Positions 46,316 to 56,370 of a DNA stretch of 64,000 bases are shown piece after piece. Under the pieces are notes generated by a model. That model was given only the letters and a program-made list of their open reading frames with translations. It did not search any database and was not told the DNA's origin. Positions within the stretch are counted from its first letter, which is position 1; every line of letters begins with the position of its first letter. Source of the stretch: Ophiodon elongatus (Eukaryota; Chordata; Actinopteri; Perciformes; Hexagrammidae); the NCBI GenBank assembly GCA_016806645.1, contig JACSYO010002062.1, positions 3,117,501-3,181,500 of the forward strand, in the 5' to 3' direction. The position numbers and the translations under genes were made by a program.

Positions 46316-46358
46316 GAGAAATGCGTTCATTCGGAGAATTTTTAGACTTTTATAAACG

Positions 46359-46366
46359 TGACGTCA
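46359..46366 (-). promoter_or_regulatory. CRE/ATF element of 7SL copy 10
   Basis: Perfect TGACGTCA at -44 to -51, in the type-B context. Confidence 0.8.
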
Positions 46367-46839
46367 TCCGGATGCACAATCATCGGCATCTAGTGACGAA
46401 AACAAAAGTTGAAGGCTGATTAGCATTTGTACCATTTCCCTAAAACCTTATTTCCGTAAAGATGAATACTTTATCACGTATCTTTGAACACCTTCATCAC
46501 GTCAGCAGGTTTCATGATCAGTAACTTATATTCACAATCTGTTATTGAAATGTCTCTTTAGGGAACTGAAACACCAGTTTCTTCTACAATGAACTGATAT
46601 TGAACTGACAATCTGAAGAGTGGATCACAATGTGATCATATTTTCTGTAATTAAACAATATATCTGAAAAGTTTGTAGTTTGGGACTACTTTGCTTTCCA
46701 ACAGGGTGCAACATGACTCTCCGCTGAGAGAAACCTGGTTTTAAATTAGCGTTTGGACTGTGTTACCAAAAACCCAATAAAATGTATACCTTCGTTATTT
46801 ATTCATAGGATGAACCATCAGATTTAATGATATGTGACA
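46367..46839. other. Type-B flank, no gene seen
   Basis: Related to 39312-39460 for roughly the first 150 bp and to the truncated flank of copy 6; then unique sequence. Confidence 0.5.
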
Positions 46840-47880
46840 AACCCTCCTATGAATCTCTCTCCCAGCCTGTTGACAAAGAGGCCCGGCCAGGAGCCAGGGG
46901 TCAACCAGTAATATTTATCTCCTTATTATTATTATTAATTATATGTAGGTACAGTGTAGGTGTATGTTAATATCAGTGTGTGTAGCCGTGGGGACGTAGC
47001 TCAACTCACCTCATGAGGCTGAAAGATGGACGCCGGGAAGACATCCCTCTCGGCCGGTGATGGCTCGATCAAGGAACTGATTAAAGGCCCGCTCAAGAAA
47101 GCTACGAACGCACTATTTAGTTAAACTGCTATGCGGTTGATATTTATTTTAACACAAGATAGAAAAGGGTAACAGCTAAATAATTCGCAACACCCGAAAA
47201 TAAGTAAAAAAACTCGATCTAATGAGCAAAGTGTTTTTGCCAAAAAGTCCGGAAATTTGAAAAATCAATAACTATGACCTCACGTATCGGGATCAATCTT
47301 CTCCTGTCGAACCCTTTCTGCTGCTTACTTGTAAATATATATATACCCTGTTGCATAAAGCGAATGCCCCCTTCTTCATCGGACACTCGTGACCCGTCAG
47401 GGGACAAGCAGGTCATTCTTACTTCCACGTGCAGGGTTGGCCCTCGGGCTAACGGGGACTTACCTCCTCTTTCCTGACCTTTTGGAGAAGCGCCTGAACT
47501 CTTGGCCCCTGCTAGAATTGTTTAATATCAATTTTTACTGACAATCAGGACTTGTTGACAACACCTGCTCATAGCTCAAGACACATGGCAAGGCACACAT
47601 CAACAATATCTTACAGTGACCTCTCATTATTACATATTAATACAAGACCTCTTAATAAAGCATATTAAAAAAGGAATGACATCGTAGTACAGAGTACACC
47701 AGTTACATACATCAAGCATGGTTTATATTGTAGAGTAAACACATCCCCTTTAGGTACTCTATCACAAGGTTAATAGGTGCTCCCGTTATGCGGTTCGCAG
47801 CGCTAAAACACCCCTTTGCCCTCAGGCGCTGATGACCCACAGTTCCATGTGTCTGTTTATTGCCTATTCATACAATGTTC
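46840..47880. repeat. Unclassified dispersed repeat X, copy 2
   Basis: Diverged relative of 40680-41100, interrupted by a LINE and continued at 48720-48940 with the ATAATAATCACAATCATTAA block. No gene recognised. Confidence 0.45.
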
Positions 47881-47884
47881 TCCA

Positions 47885-48715
47885 TCTGGTGACTTGTACC
47901 TTAGGCAAACGATTAACTAGGTCCTTAGTCTATGATGTGAAGTATATAGCCAGGATTAGAGGATTTATGTCTCAACAGGATTTGGAAAAACTTGTCCACG
48001 CATTTATCTTCAATAGACTTGACCACTGTAACGGTGTGTTTACAGGTCTCTGTAAAAAGTCAGTCAGAAAGCTGCAGCTGATTCAGAACTCTGCAGCTCG
48101 AGTGCTCACTGAGACCAAGAAAGTGGATCACATCACTCCAGTTATGAGGTCTTTGCACTGGCTTCCTGTCCAACAAAGATTTGACTTTAAAATCCTGCTG
48201 TTTATAAAGCACTGAATGGTTTAGGGCCTAAATACATTTCTGATCTGCTGCTACCTTATGAACCATCCCGACCCCTGAGGTCGTCTGGGACCGGTCTACT
48301 TTCTGTTCCAAGAGTCAGAACTAAACATGGAGAAGCAGCGTTCAGTTTTTCTGCTCCACATATCTGGAACAAAGTCCCTGAAAGCTGCAGGTCTGCTGAG
48401 ACCCTCAGCTCCTTTAAATCCAGATTGAAGACTCTTGAACCAGATTCAAGGATCTTAATCAATTTCTGCATTTCACTACTGTATTTTATTTCTAAAACTG
48501 CACTGCATCTTTTATTCTATTTTTTTTTTAGCTTTTTAATGTTTTACTGACAGTTTTTTTATATTTAAATTAATGTTCTTAATTGTTTTTAAATCTTCTT
48601 TTCTTTTGCATTATGTTTTGATGCTTTTAATGGTTTTATGTGAAGAACTTTGAATTGCCTTGTTGAAATGTGCTATACAAATAAACTTCCCTTGCCTTAA
48701 CTTGCCTTGCCTACA
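47885..48715 (+). mobile_element. L2-like LINE 3' end
   Basis: Plus-strand reverse-transcriptase C terminus: RGFMSQQDLEKLVHAFIFNR, LDHCNGVFTGLCKKSVRKLQ, then DHITPVMRSLHWLPVQQRFD. A frame break follows, then SSGTGLLSVPRVRTKHGEAA and HIWNKVPESC. Ends in the same TTGCC-type tail as the LINE at 11.8 kb, so it is the same family in the opposite orientation. 5' truncated. Confidence 0.8.
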
Positions 48716-48944
48716 TTCACATTAAATTACAGGCCGTCCAACATAACCATACACATAATAATCACAATCATTAATAAAAAGGACAGGAGTCTACAAATCA
48801 TCCTGGTTACATTATATTTAGCCAAACATTGATTATATGGTAAGAGTATAGATTTCAAATATATTCTACTCTTTAGTAAGGTGTATTACGGTCTCTACTA
48901 GACGGTTGTAGCTAAACCCGAGCATCACTATAGATCATAAGAAG

Positions 48945-49985
48945 AAATTAATTTATCCAAACGCTTGCATAAATATTTGTCTTGATCAGAAACAATATTA
49001 CTCAAATAAAATAATATTACTAGTATCAAGCCATGCCATATTTCTGCTTCATGTGGTTCATTTCCCAAAATGTTGGCCTGTTACTCTACTGCTCAATATG
49101 AAGCAACACTAAACAGAACAAGACACGTGTTTTGGACCGTGAATGCAGCTTGTGGGTAAGAAACACTGAGTGGCCACAAAGAGGCTGATGTGACGTGAAA
49201 TGCAACAACAGCCCTGTAACAGATGTGCAGTTGTTGTTTCTTGTGTTTTGACTTAATCGTGTTTTTGAATTTCAGTTTAAGTGAATTGAATTATGAGTTT
49301 CAGTGTTTCTTGTTTGTGCGTAATGATCGTCTCATCTGTGTAATGAGACGACCAGAGTAATTATACTGGAGCACGTATGGTGAAATAACACACATAAAAA
49401 ATTGTTGTCTCTGTTGCTATTATTGAACGATTTTTAATGTATGCAGCAACATTAATCAACAGGATATAGCATTCATTTTTTTGTATCCATAGCAAATGGA
49501 GTATTTTTATAGGTCTAATCAAAATGTTGTAGTTTCCGATGCTGTTCCACGTGCGTAAAATGCTCACAGCGCCCCTTTCAATGTGGAGACACATCGATCC
49601 TGCTGCTGAGTGATGACTACAAGTATTTAATGAAGTAAAAGAAAAGCATACTAAATACAAACATCAGTGTGAGGACAACACTTATTGGTAAATCTCATTT
49701 CTTTCACTTTTTACAGATACATGAGCATTGTGGGGCCCACATTAATGTTGGACACAATAATAATAACTGGACATGGACACCCCCCATAATCTCATTGATT
49801 TATTATTTTTATTGATTGTTAATTGTTTTGTTTACTCACCTCGCATATGTTCATCTGCAATAGAAACTGAAATAGTTAATGTTTGGTTACAATGAGTAAA
49901 GCTCTTACAGCTCAGGGGTCCTTTGGGAAGGAAGCGAGGGCAGCGTTACGCTCGCTTCATCCAGGAGACTGAGGCCCAATCTCAT
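48945..49985 (-). repeat. Dispersed segment F, inverted copy iii
   Basis: Reverse complement of 53192-54600 (without the LINE inserted there). It extends through CTTTGGGAAGGAAGCGAGGG at 49922-49945, which is the reverse complement of 53217-53245. No gene. Confidence 0.7.
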
Positions 49986-50639
49986 TTTCCAGCTTTACGG
50001 ACTCACGGACTTTGAGGCGCGCTCTCGCGAAGTCCGTGAGGGTTTAGGGTCGTCCTATTGTCAAATCGTTGGTGCTTGAGGGCTCTCTGGCAGACATTTG
50101 AGCCCTTTATGAACCCTTACCGTAAATCAGCATGATATGCCGACTTTGCCCAAGGGAATTACCCACAATTCATAGCTAAACACGCCGTTACCAATGGAAG
50201 CATGGAGCCTTAAAAAAAAAAGGTAAACAAAGAGGAGGGCACGTGGGTGTTCAGCTCGATAAATTACATTTACAACAACATTAAGCTTTACAGATGGGAC
50301 ATGGAAACACATGGGATCAGAGGAATGCAAGCAGAGATTATATATATAAAAAATATTTATTCATCAAACATGTCGTTTTGTTATTGAAGCTGTTTTGACA
50401 AAAACGAGTAAATATGTTATTTTAATGACATCTCATCTCGTGAGGAAAAGAGCCTGGAAGACGTTCAAATCAGGGAGTAAAAAGTATAAAATAAATACCC
50501 ACAATTGTACACAATATGTTTTTGACGTTGTCATGGTAACGTGGTATGTTGCAGCAAAGTGCTGTCCCATTCCTATTTACACCATTTCAAGCCCTCACAG
50601 TCTCTCACACTCAACCACTTAACAGGTGACATCAGTAAG
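49986..50639. other. Intergenic, no gene seen
   Basis: Mixed AT-rich sequence; open frames are short and without family pattern. Confidence 0.4.
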
Positions 50640-50777
50640 TCCCTGAGGGTTCAGGGTCTGAGGGTTCAGGGTCTGAGTGTTCAGGGTCTGAGGGTTTAGG
50701 GTCTGAGGGTTTAGGGTCTGAGGGTTTAGGGTCTGAGGGTTTAGGGTCTGAGGGTTTAGGGTCTGAGGGTTTAGGTT
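50640..50777. repeat. 15-bp minisatellite
   Basis: About nine units of GGGTCTGAGGGTTTA/C. In the minus-strand frame it reads as repeated KPSDP, which I take as a by-product of the 15-bp period. Confidence 0.9.
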
Positions 50778-51423
50778 GGAGATTGAGATTGGGCCTTACA
50801 GCCTGCAGTGTGCTGATGTGCGTGTGTTTCTGTGCTTTCAGGTAAAAGTGGTGAAAACTGTGTAAAAGTAGCGACACAGATGTATCATAACTGTAAGAGT
50901 AACGGACTATCAGTCATGCAAATAATAATGTATATCGGAGTTTTGCAAGTTGAATGTCATCACGTGTCGGGGGACCGAGATGTCACGAGAGAGCCAGTAT
51001 GGTAACCACCTGTAGCCTGCGGGAAGGAGAGCGCTGTGAATGAAGTTATGAGAGTAACGGTGTAAGCAGACATGTTATATAACGTGAGCTATGTATATGT
51101 ATAAGAGAAGAGAATGTTCTTCATCCAGGAAACTAAAACAGCCTGCAGCATGCGCGTGCGTTGCGTTGATGTGCGTGTGTTTCTGTGCTTTCAGAGAAGT
51201 AAAGACGTTCTTTAAAACCCATGCACGCCCGGATGTCCTTTGCACGCCCGGATGTCCTTTGTGTCCAAGTGTGCAACACATATCGGAGGCACCGCTGGGA
51301 TGATTAACGTCGGGCTCATTGTGACAAGAAGCAGGAATTGATGGCGACATCCACGCAGCTCTGGGGGCGTGGCTTCATCTGAGACAATGGAGCTCGAGGA
51401 GCTGGCAGAGTCTGAGACTGTGG

Positions 51424-51792
51424 TTGTTGCAGCTGGATCAGCTCAAAGAGGTGTGTCATGGAGCTAAAATCCCAAGTGGAAATGTTACAGAATCTATGGT
51501 CTATCGACTGACCTATATCGACAGGATGAATGAAGCAGCTAGTGTAGAATCAGAGAGACGGTCTAAACAAAGGAGGAACATGAGCAGCAAATCACCAAAA
51601 GTGAATGAACTACAGACAGAAATGCAGACCAGTCCGCAGCATCAGGGTGCAGTCAAAGCCAGAGGTGGGGTTCAGGAGCAGTCAGCGGAGGTTGTGAAGC
51701 CGAAGAGTCATAAAACACCTGCTGTCACCAGTTCAAGAGACTCAGAACTGTATGAAACAGTCAGGATGCTGAGAGAAGAAATAAAGAAATAA
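51424..51792 (+). CDS. Retroelement-like ORF fragment, uncertain
   Basis: 122 residues, not starting at a convincing start. QLDQLKEVCHGAKIPSGNVT resembles the SAP-like N-terminal motif seen in some gag-type and transposon proteins, followed by a charged, polar region (ESERRSKQRRN) and LREEIKK. No promoter, splice sites or partner genes seen. It could be a short remnant of a mobile element or a chance frame. Confidence 0.25.
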   Translation: MLQLDQLKEVCHGAKIPSGNVTESMVYRLTYIDRMNEAASVESERRSKQRRNMSSKSPKVNELQTEMQTSPQHQGAVKARGGVQEQSAEVVKPKSHKTPAVTSSRDSELYETVRMLREEIKK

Positions 51793-52227
51793 AGAAAAGC
51801 CTAACTAACCTCCAAGGGCCCAGACGCCCAGTAAGAGTTAGTCCTAAGAGAGGATGTAGAGTGTGTCAGGAGCAGGTGATCAGTGTGAACACGGCTTTAA
51901 GTGTGTCAGACAGGGAACCTTCAAGAGGCTGGAGAGCACGAAGGAAGTCTGACGGCTTGATGTGACAGACTGCCAGTAAACTGCAGGCTCCGCCTCCACC
52001 TGCAGATTGTGGCAGACAGCTGCAGGCCAACCTCCACCTCCAGCGCCAGCCACCTGCCGGCGCCGCCTCCACCTGTGGATTCTGGCACACGGTTGAAGGA
52101 CAAACCTTCACCTACAGCCTCTCCCAGTAAACTGCAGGCTCCTCCTCACCTGCAGATGTTGGCAGACAGCTGCACGCCAAACCTCCATCGAGGCCTCTGC
52201 CAGCAACCTGAATCCTCCAGCCTCCAG
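51793..52227. other. Pro/Ser-rich low-complexity DNA
   Basis: CCTCCACCTGCAG-type repetitive sequence related to the inverted-repeat arm that follows. Frames open on both strands; no gene supported. Confidence 0.45.
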
Positions 52228-52994
52228 CCTCCACAGTAATCTACATCCCTGGCCTCCACCTATCGATCTTGGAAGACAGCACCAGAAACCTGCTCAACCT
52301 ACAGCCTCATCCGGCTCCAGCCCTGAGACTTCACCAGACACCTCCAGCCTCCGTCTACTCCTTCATATAGGCTTCCTGAACCTCCACCTATGGTCCCTGT
52401 CATTGACCTGCACCTCCACCCCCACTTGAAGATTCTGGTCAACATCTGCAACCCAAACCGCCACCTACAGCCTTTTCTGGAAACCTGCAACACCACCTCC
52501 ACCTGATGATTTTGGCAAACTGCTCCACCTCAAACCTCCACCTACAGCCTCTGCCAGCAACCTCTACCCTCCGCCACCAGTGAATTCTGAGAGACAGCTT
52601 CAACTCACCTCCAACCTGTTCCAGATGTTGCCTTCAGACTTCGTCACAGACCTGCATCGCTGCCTCTCCTCTAGATTCTGGCCTCCAAGCTGCAACCTGC
52701 GTGTGACCCAAAGAACACGTGACATCAAGAAGAAGCAGAGGTAAGACACACACTTTAAACATTTGCTAGATTAACAGAAGTTCATTAAATGTATCCGTAT
52801 TGATGACTTAAGCACAAATTCCTTCTTAATATTTACAGATAATTGTAGTGTTCTTGATTTTTAATGGACTTGAGAAGATGATTTGTTTCCTGATGATGTC
52901 AAGGAGGAACTTTTCTGTTGCCATCTGAAACCTGAGTGAAAGAGCAGAGGCCGAGGACACACTCAGTCTGGTGAATGTCACCTTTTAGATAACA
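52228..52994 (-). repeat. Inverted duplication, right arm
   Basis: Reverse complement of 42838-43605; the arms diverge abruptly at both ends (at CTGTGGAGG and at ATGTTATCT). Arms are separated by 8.6 kb. Confidence 0.8.
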
Positions 52995-53001
52995 TAGTAT
53001 A

Positions 53002-53002
<1 letters not shown>

Positions 53003-53036
<34 letters not shown>
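53003..53036. repeat. (TA)n microsatellite
   Basis: About 34 bp of TA between the inverted-repeat arm and a Harbinger fragment. Confidence 0.9.
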
Positions 53037-53040
<4 letters not shown>

Positions 53041-53190
53041 AGTCTGGAAAGAGGAAGTCCTCCAGACGCAGCTCAGAAGCTGTGAGTGGCTCCGGAATGA
53101 CCCAGACATGAGGGCGTTTGATGTTCCAACGTTTGTGGGACTTCCACAACATGTACGAAAATTCGCGCCGCGTTTGGTGTGAACGCACCT
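53037..53190 (-). mobile_element. Harbinger end fragment
   Basis: Matches the transposase-side edge seen at 55820-56043 and ends in the terminal repeat AATTCGCGCCGCGTTTGGTG-TGAACGCACCT. Confidence 0.7.
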
Positions 53191-53191
53191 T

Positions 53192-55171
53192 CAGTCTCCT
53201 GGATGAGGCGGCGTAACGCTGCCCTCGCTTCCTTCCCAAAGGACCCCTGAGCTGACTTAAGTGCCTGTATGAGCTTTACTCATTGTAAACAAATATTACA
53301 CTCCTAAACCATTTCTGTTTCTATTGCAGATGAACATATGCCAGGTGAATAAACAAAACAATTAACAATCAATAAAAATAATAAATAAATGAGAATCTGG
53401 GGGGTGTCCATGTCCAGTTCTTATTATTGTGTCCAACATGATGTGGGCCCCACAATGCTCATGTTCTTAAGTCTGTAAAGAGTTAAAGAAATGAGATTTA
53501 CCAATAAGTGTTGTTCTCACACTGATGTGTTTGTTCACGCCGTTTGTTTGTATTTAGTATGCTTTTCTTTTAGTTTATTAAATACTTGTAGTCATCACAC
53601 AGCAGCAGGATCGATGTGTCTCCACATTGAAAGAGGCGCTGTGCGCATTTTACGCACGTGGCACAGCATCGGAAACTACAACATTTTGAGAAATACTCCA
53701 TTTGCTATGGATAAAAAAAATATTGTTATATCCTGTTGATTAATGTTGCTGCATAAATTAAAAATCGTTCAATATTAGCAACAGAAACAACACTTTTATG
53801 TGTGTTATTTCACCATACGTGCTCCAGTATAATGACTCATGGTCGTCTCATTACACAGAGGAGACGATCATTACGTACAGACAAGAAACACTGAAACTCA
53901 TAATTCAATTCACTTAAACTCCATCCATCCATCCATTGTCATCCGCTGCTAGGCCTGCTGCCACCGGGTCGCGGCTCACCGCAACATGTTCCAGCTCGTT
54001 CTGGGGGATCCCGAGGCGTTAGACCAGCTGGGAGATATAATCCCTCCAGCGTGTCCTGGGTCTTCCAAGTTGGGCGTGCCTGGAAAACCTCCAACGGGAG
54101 GCGTCCAGGAGGCATTCCTGATTAGATGCCCGAACCACCTCAGCTGACTCCTTTCGATACGAAGGAGTAGCGCCTCAACTCCAAGTTCCCTCCTGATGTC
54201 CGAGGTCCTTACCCTATCTCTAAGGCTGAGCCCGGCCACCCTGCGGAGAAAACTCATTTCGGCCACTTGTATAAACTGAAATTCAAAAATACGATTAAGT
54301 CAACATACAAGAAACAACAACTGCACATCTGTTACAGGGCTGTTGTTGCATTTCACATCACATCAGCCTCTTTGTGGCCACTCAGTGTTTCTTACCCACA
54401 AGCTGCATTCACGGTCCAAAACACGTGTCTTGTTCTGTTTACTGTTGCTTCATATTGAGCAGTATATGTATCAGAGTAACAGGCCAACATTTTGGGGAAT
54501 GAACCACATGAAGCAGAAATATGGCATGGCATGGCTTGATAGTAATATAATTTTATTCTCGTAATATTGTTTCTGATCAAGACATATATTTAGGCAAGCG
54601 TTTGGGTAAAACATCACTGAACAAAAACACAACACAGCACAGACATCCATCTGATTATGATCTTTGATTTAGGATCATGTTAAAAAATGTATGTCATAAC
54701 GTCCAGATTAAAGCAACTACAAAAAAATAGTTTGACACTGAAAATACAGCAGGAATCTTGTCTGTGGTAAAGATGAAGAAATCCATGAAAGAAATATGAG
54801 GAAAACATAATAAACTAAGAACATTAGATGATTGAAATGTAGGAGGTCTTATAATGATTGAGGCTAAATATTTAAAGCAGATTGCATATTTTCAGAAAAG
54901 TGTTTGTTTGTGACTATTCACCTCTCCATCAAGTTTACTGAATGTTATAAAGAAAGCCGTTAGTCTGCTGTATCTGTGGAGCTGCACTGACTCTGTGATT
55001 GGTGCTCATTGCTTCTCTCCTCCAGGTGGAGGCGCTGTAGGACAAACAAACACAACTGGTTTGTGAATGTTTTGATGGGAACTATAATATCTAGAAGCAG
55101 TGATGAAGCTGCTGTAACATATAAAGACGTTGTTGTTGTCTCAGCTGTTTGTGTACCAGTAGAAAGAGAGT
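53192..55171. repeat. Dispersed segment F, copy iv, with 7SL 3' flank
   Basis: Longest version, leading into 7SL copy 11. Interrupted at 53921 by a LINE end. No gene. Confidence 0.65.
53921..54271 (-). mobile_element. RTE/Rex-like LINE 3' end
   Basis: Minus-strand frame MSFLRRVAGLSLRDRVRTSD ... LLLRIERSQLRWFGHLIR is the C terminus of a LINE reverse transcriptase. The 3' end is a CCATCCATCC microsatellite. TAAACT repeats on both sides (53915-53920, 54272-54277), and the segment F copy at 36390 shows the uninterrupted site. Confidence 0.8.
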
Positions 55172-55471
55172 AAAAAGACTGGGTCCCGCTGTGTTACTCA
55201 GGCTGCACTACAGCGTCTATTCACAGGCGCGATCCCACTACTGAGCGGCACGGGGGCTTTGACCTGCTCCGTCTCCGGCCTGGGTCGGTGCACCCCTCCT
55301 TAGACGACCTGGTGGTCCCGGGCTCCCCCAGGAGCACCATATCGATACCGAACTTAGTGCGGACACCCGATCGGCATAGTCCGCTGCAGCTCAGAGCTCC
55401 TGAGCTCAAACGATCCTCCAGCCTCAGCCTCCCGGTAACGTGGATTACAGGCGCGCGCCACCGCACCCGGC
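55172..55471 (-). ncRNA. rn7sl: 7SL RNA (SRP RNA), copy 11
   Basis: Full length, T5 at 55172-55176, helix 6 variant GGTGCTCC; single-copy block. Confidence 0.96.
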
Positions 55472-55513
55472 GAGGATCTGAGACATCCATTGGGTTCTTG
55501 TCTTGTACAAATG

Positions 55514-55521
55514 CGACGTCA
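55514..55521 (-). promoter_or_regulatory. CRE/ATF-like element of 7SL copy 11
   Basis: TGACGTCG at -43 to -50, type-A flank, no second half-site. Confidence 0.75.
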
Positions 55522-55576
55522 TCAAAAAGCACGACGGCATCTATCGGCGGAAACACTGAAACTGCGTAGTATTTAA

Positions 55577-55647
55577 CCCTTATATGGTATTTGGGTCGGT
55601 GGGACCCATTTTCATTTTTTATCAAAAGGAAAATGATAACATTAATT
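55577..55647 (+). mobile_element. piggyBac end remnant, 7SL copy 11
   Basis: After TTAA at 55573-55576; CCCTTATATGGTATTTGGGTC, closest to the copy 2 version. Cut off next to a Harbinger fragment. Confidence 0.65.
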
Positions 55648-55659
55648 AAAACATGAGTA

Positions 55660-56043
55660 TATTTTATGAAACTCCCGCTCACCGGAGACAGATGGACAGG
55701 CGCTCCGCAGCGGAGATGGAACGCCTGTAGTTGGTGTCCAACCGAGAAATCCTGGCGTCGATCCGAGCCAACAGGTCATCAAACTGGCTACTGGATAGCC
55801 TCATGTAGCGCTGGATGCGGCAGTCATCCAGACGCAGTTCCTGGAGAAGTCGGTGAAATTCACCGAGCCGTGTGCGCCTACGGATGATGTTGTGAACCCA
55901 AACACGAGGGCGTTTGCTGTTCCGACGTTTGTGGGACTTCCACAACACGTACAACGCAGAAATCGTGGTTATTTCTTCCATGGTGATGGCGAAAATGAAC
56001 TACTTCCACGGAAATTCGCGCCGCGTTTGGTGTGAACGCACCT
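55660..56043 (-). mobile_element. Harbinger transposase N-terminal fragment
   Basis: The minus-strand frame begins MEEITTISALYVLWKSHKRR and continues FHRLLQELRLDDCRIQRYMR then LDTNYRRSISAAERLSICLR, the N terminus of HARBI1-like transposases. It stops before the DDE core. Right end TTTGGTGTGAACGCACCT followed by TTA. Confidence 0.75.
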
Positions 56044-56045
56044 TT

Positions 56046-56370
56046 AGGCTATCATTATCGACATCCACATGAATATTAAAGTCACCTACAATAATAACTT
56101 TCTCTGTTTTAAGAACTAAACTTGATAAAAACTCTGAAAATTCAGATAGAAATTCAGAATACGGACCTGTGGCCCGGTACACTATTACAAATAGAATTGG
56201 CTGTACTGTTCTCCAGGTTGGATGTGAAAGACTAAGGACAAGGCTTTCAAATGAGTTGTAGTTTAATTCAGGTTTAGGGTTTATTTGTAGGCTTGAGTCA
56301 AAGATGGCTGCTAATCCACCTCCTCGGCCGGTGCCTCGAGGAATGTGAGTATTAATGTGACTCCCATGTC
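56046..56370 (-). mobile_element. L2-like LINE endonuclease fragment
   Basis: Minus strand: FESLVLSLSHPTWRTVQPIL, then VYRATGPYSEFLSEF and VIIVGDFNIHVD. The GDFNIH motif belongs to the apurinic endonuclease domain of LINEs. No reverse transcriptase adjoins. Confidence 0.75.

Noticed and set aside
50640..50777. Telomere-like TTTAGGG repeats
   Set aside because: The heptamer occurs once per 15-bp unit and is not tandem; vertebrate telomeres are TTAGGG. It is a minisatellite.
8434..55682. Repeated open frames of about 60-153 residues on both strands (for example those beginning MHPSLDDLVVPGSPR or containing RRVRWRAPVIHVTGRLRL)
   Set aside because: They are translations of the 7SL RNA genes. 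Conservation follows RNA structure, not codons, and both strands stay open over the same DNA.
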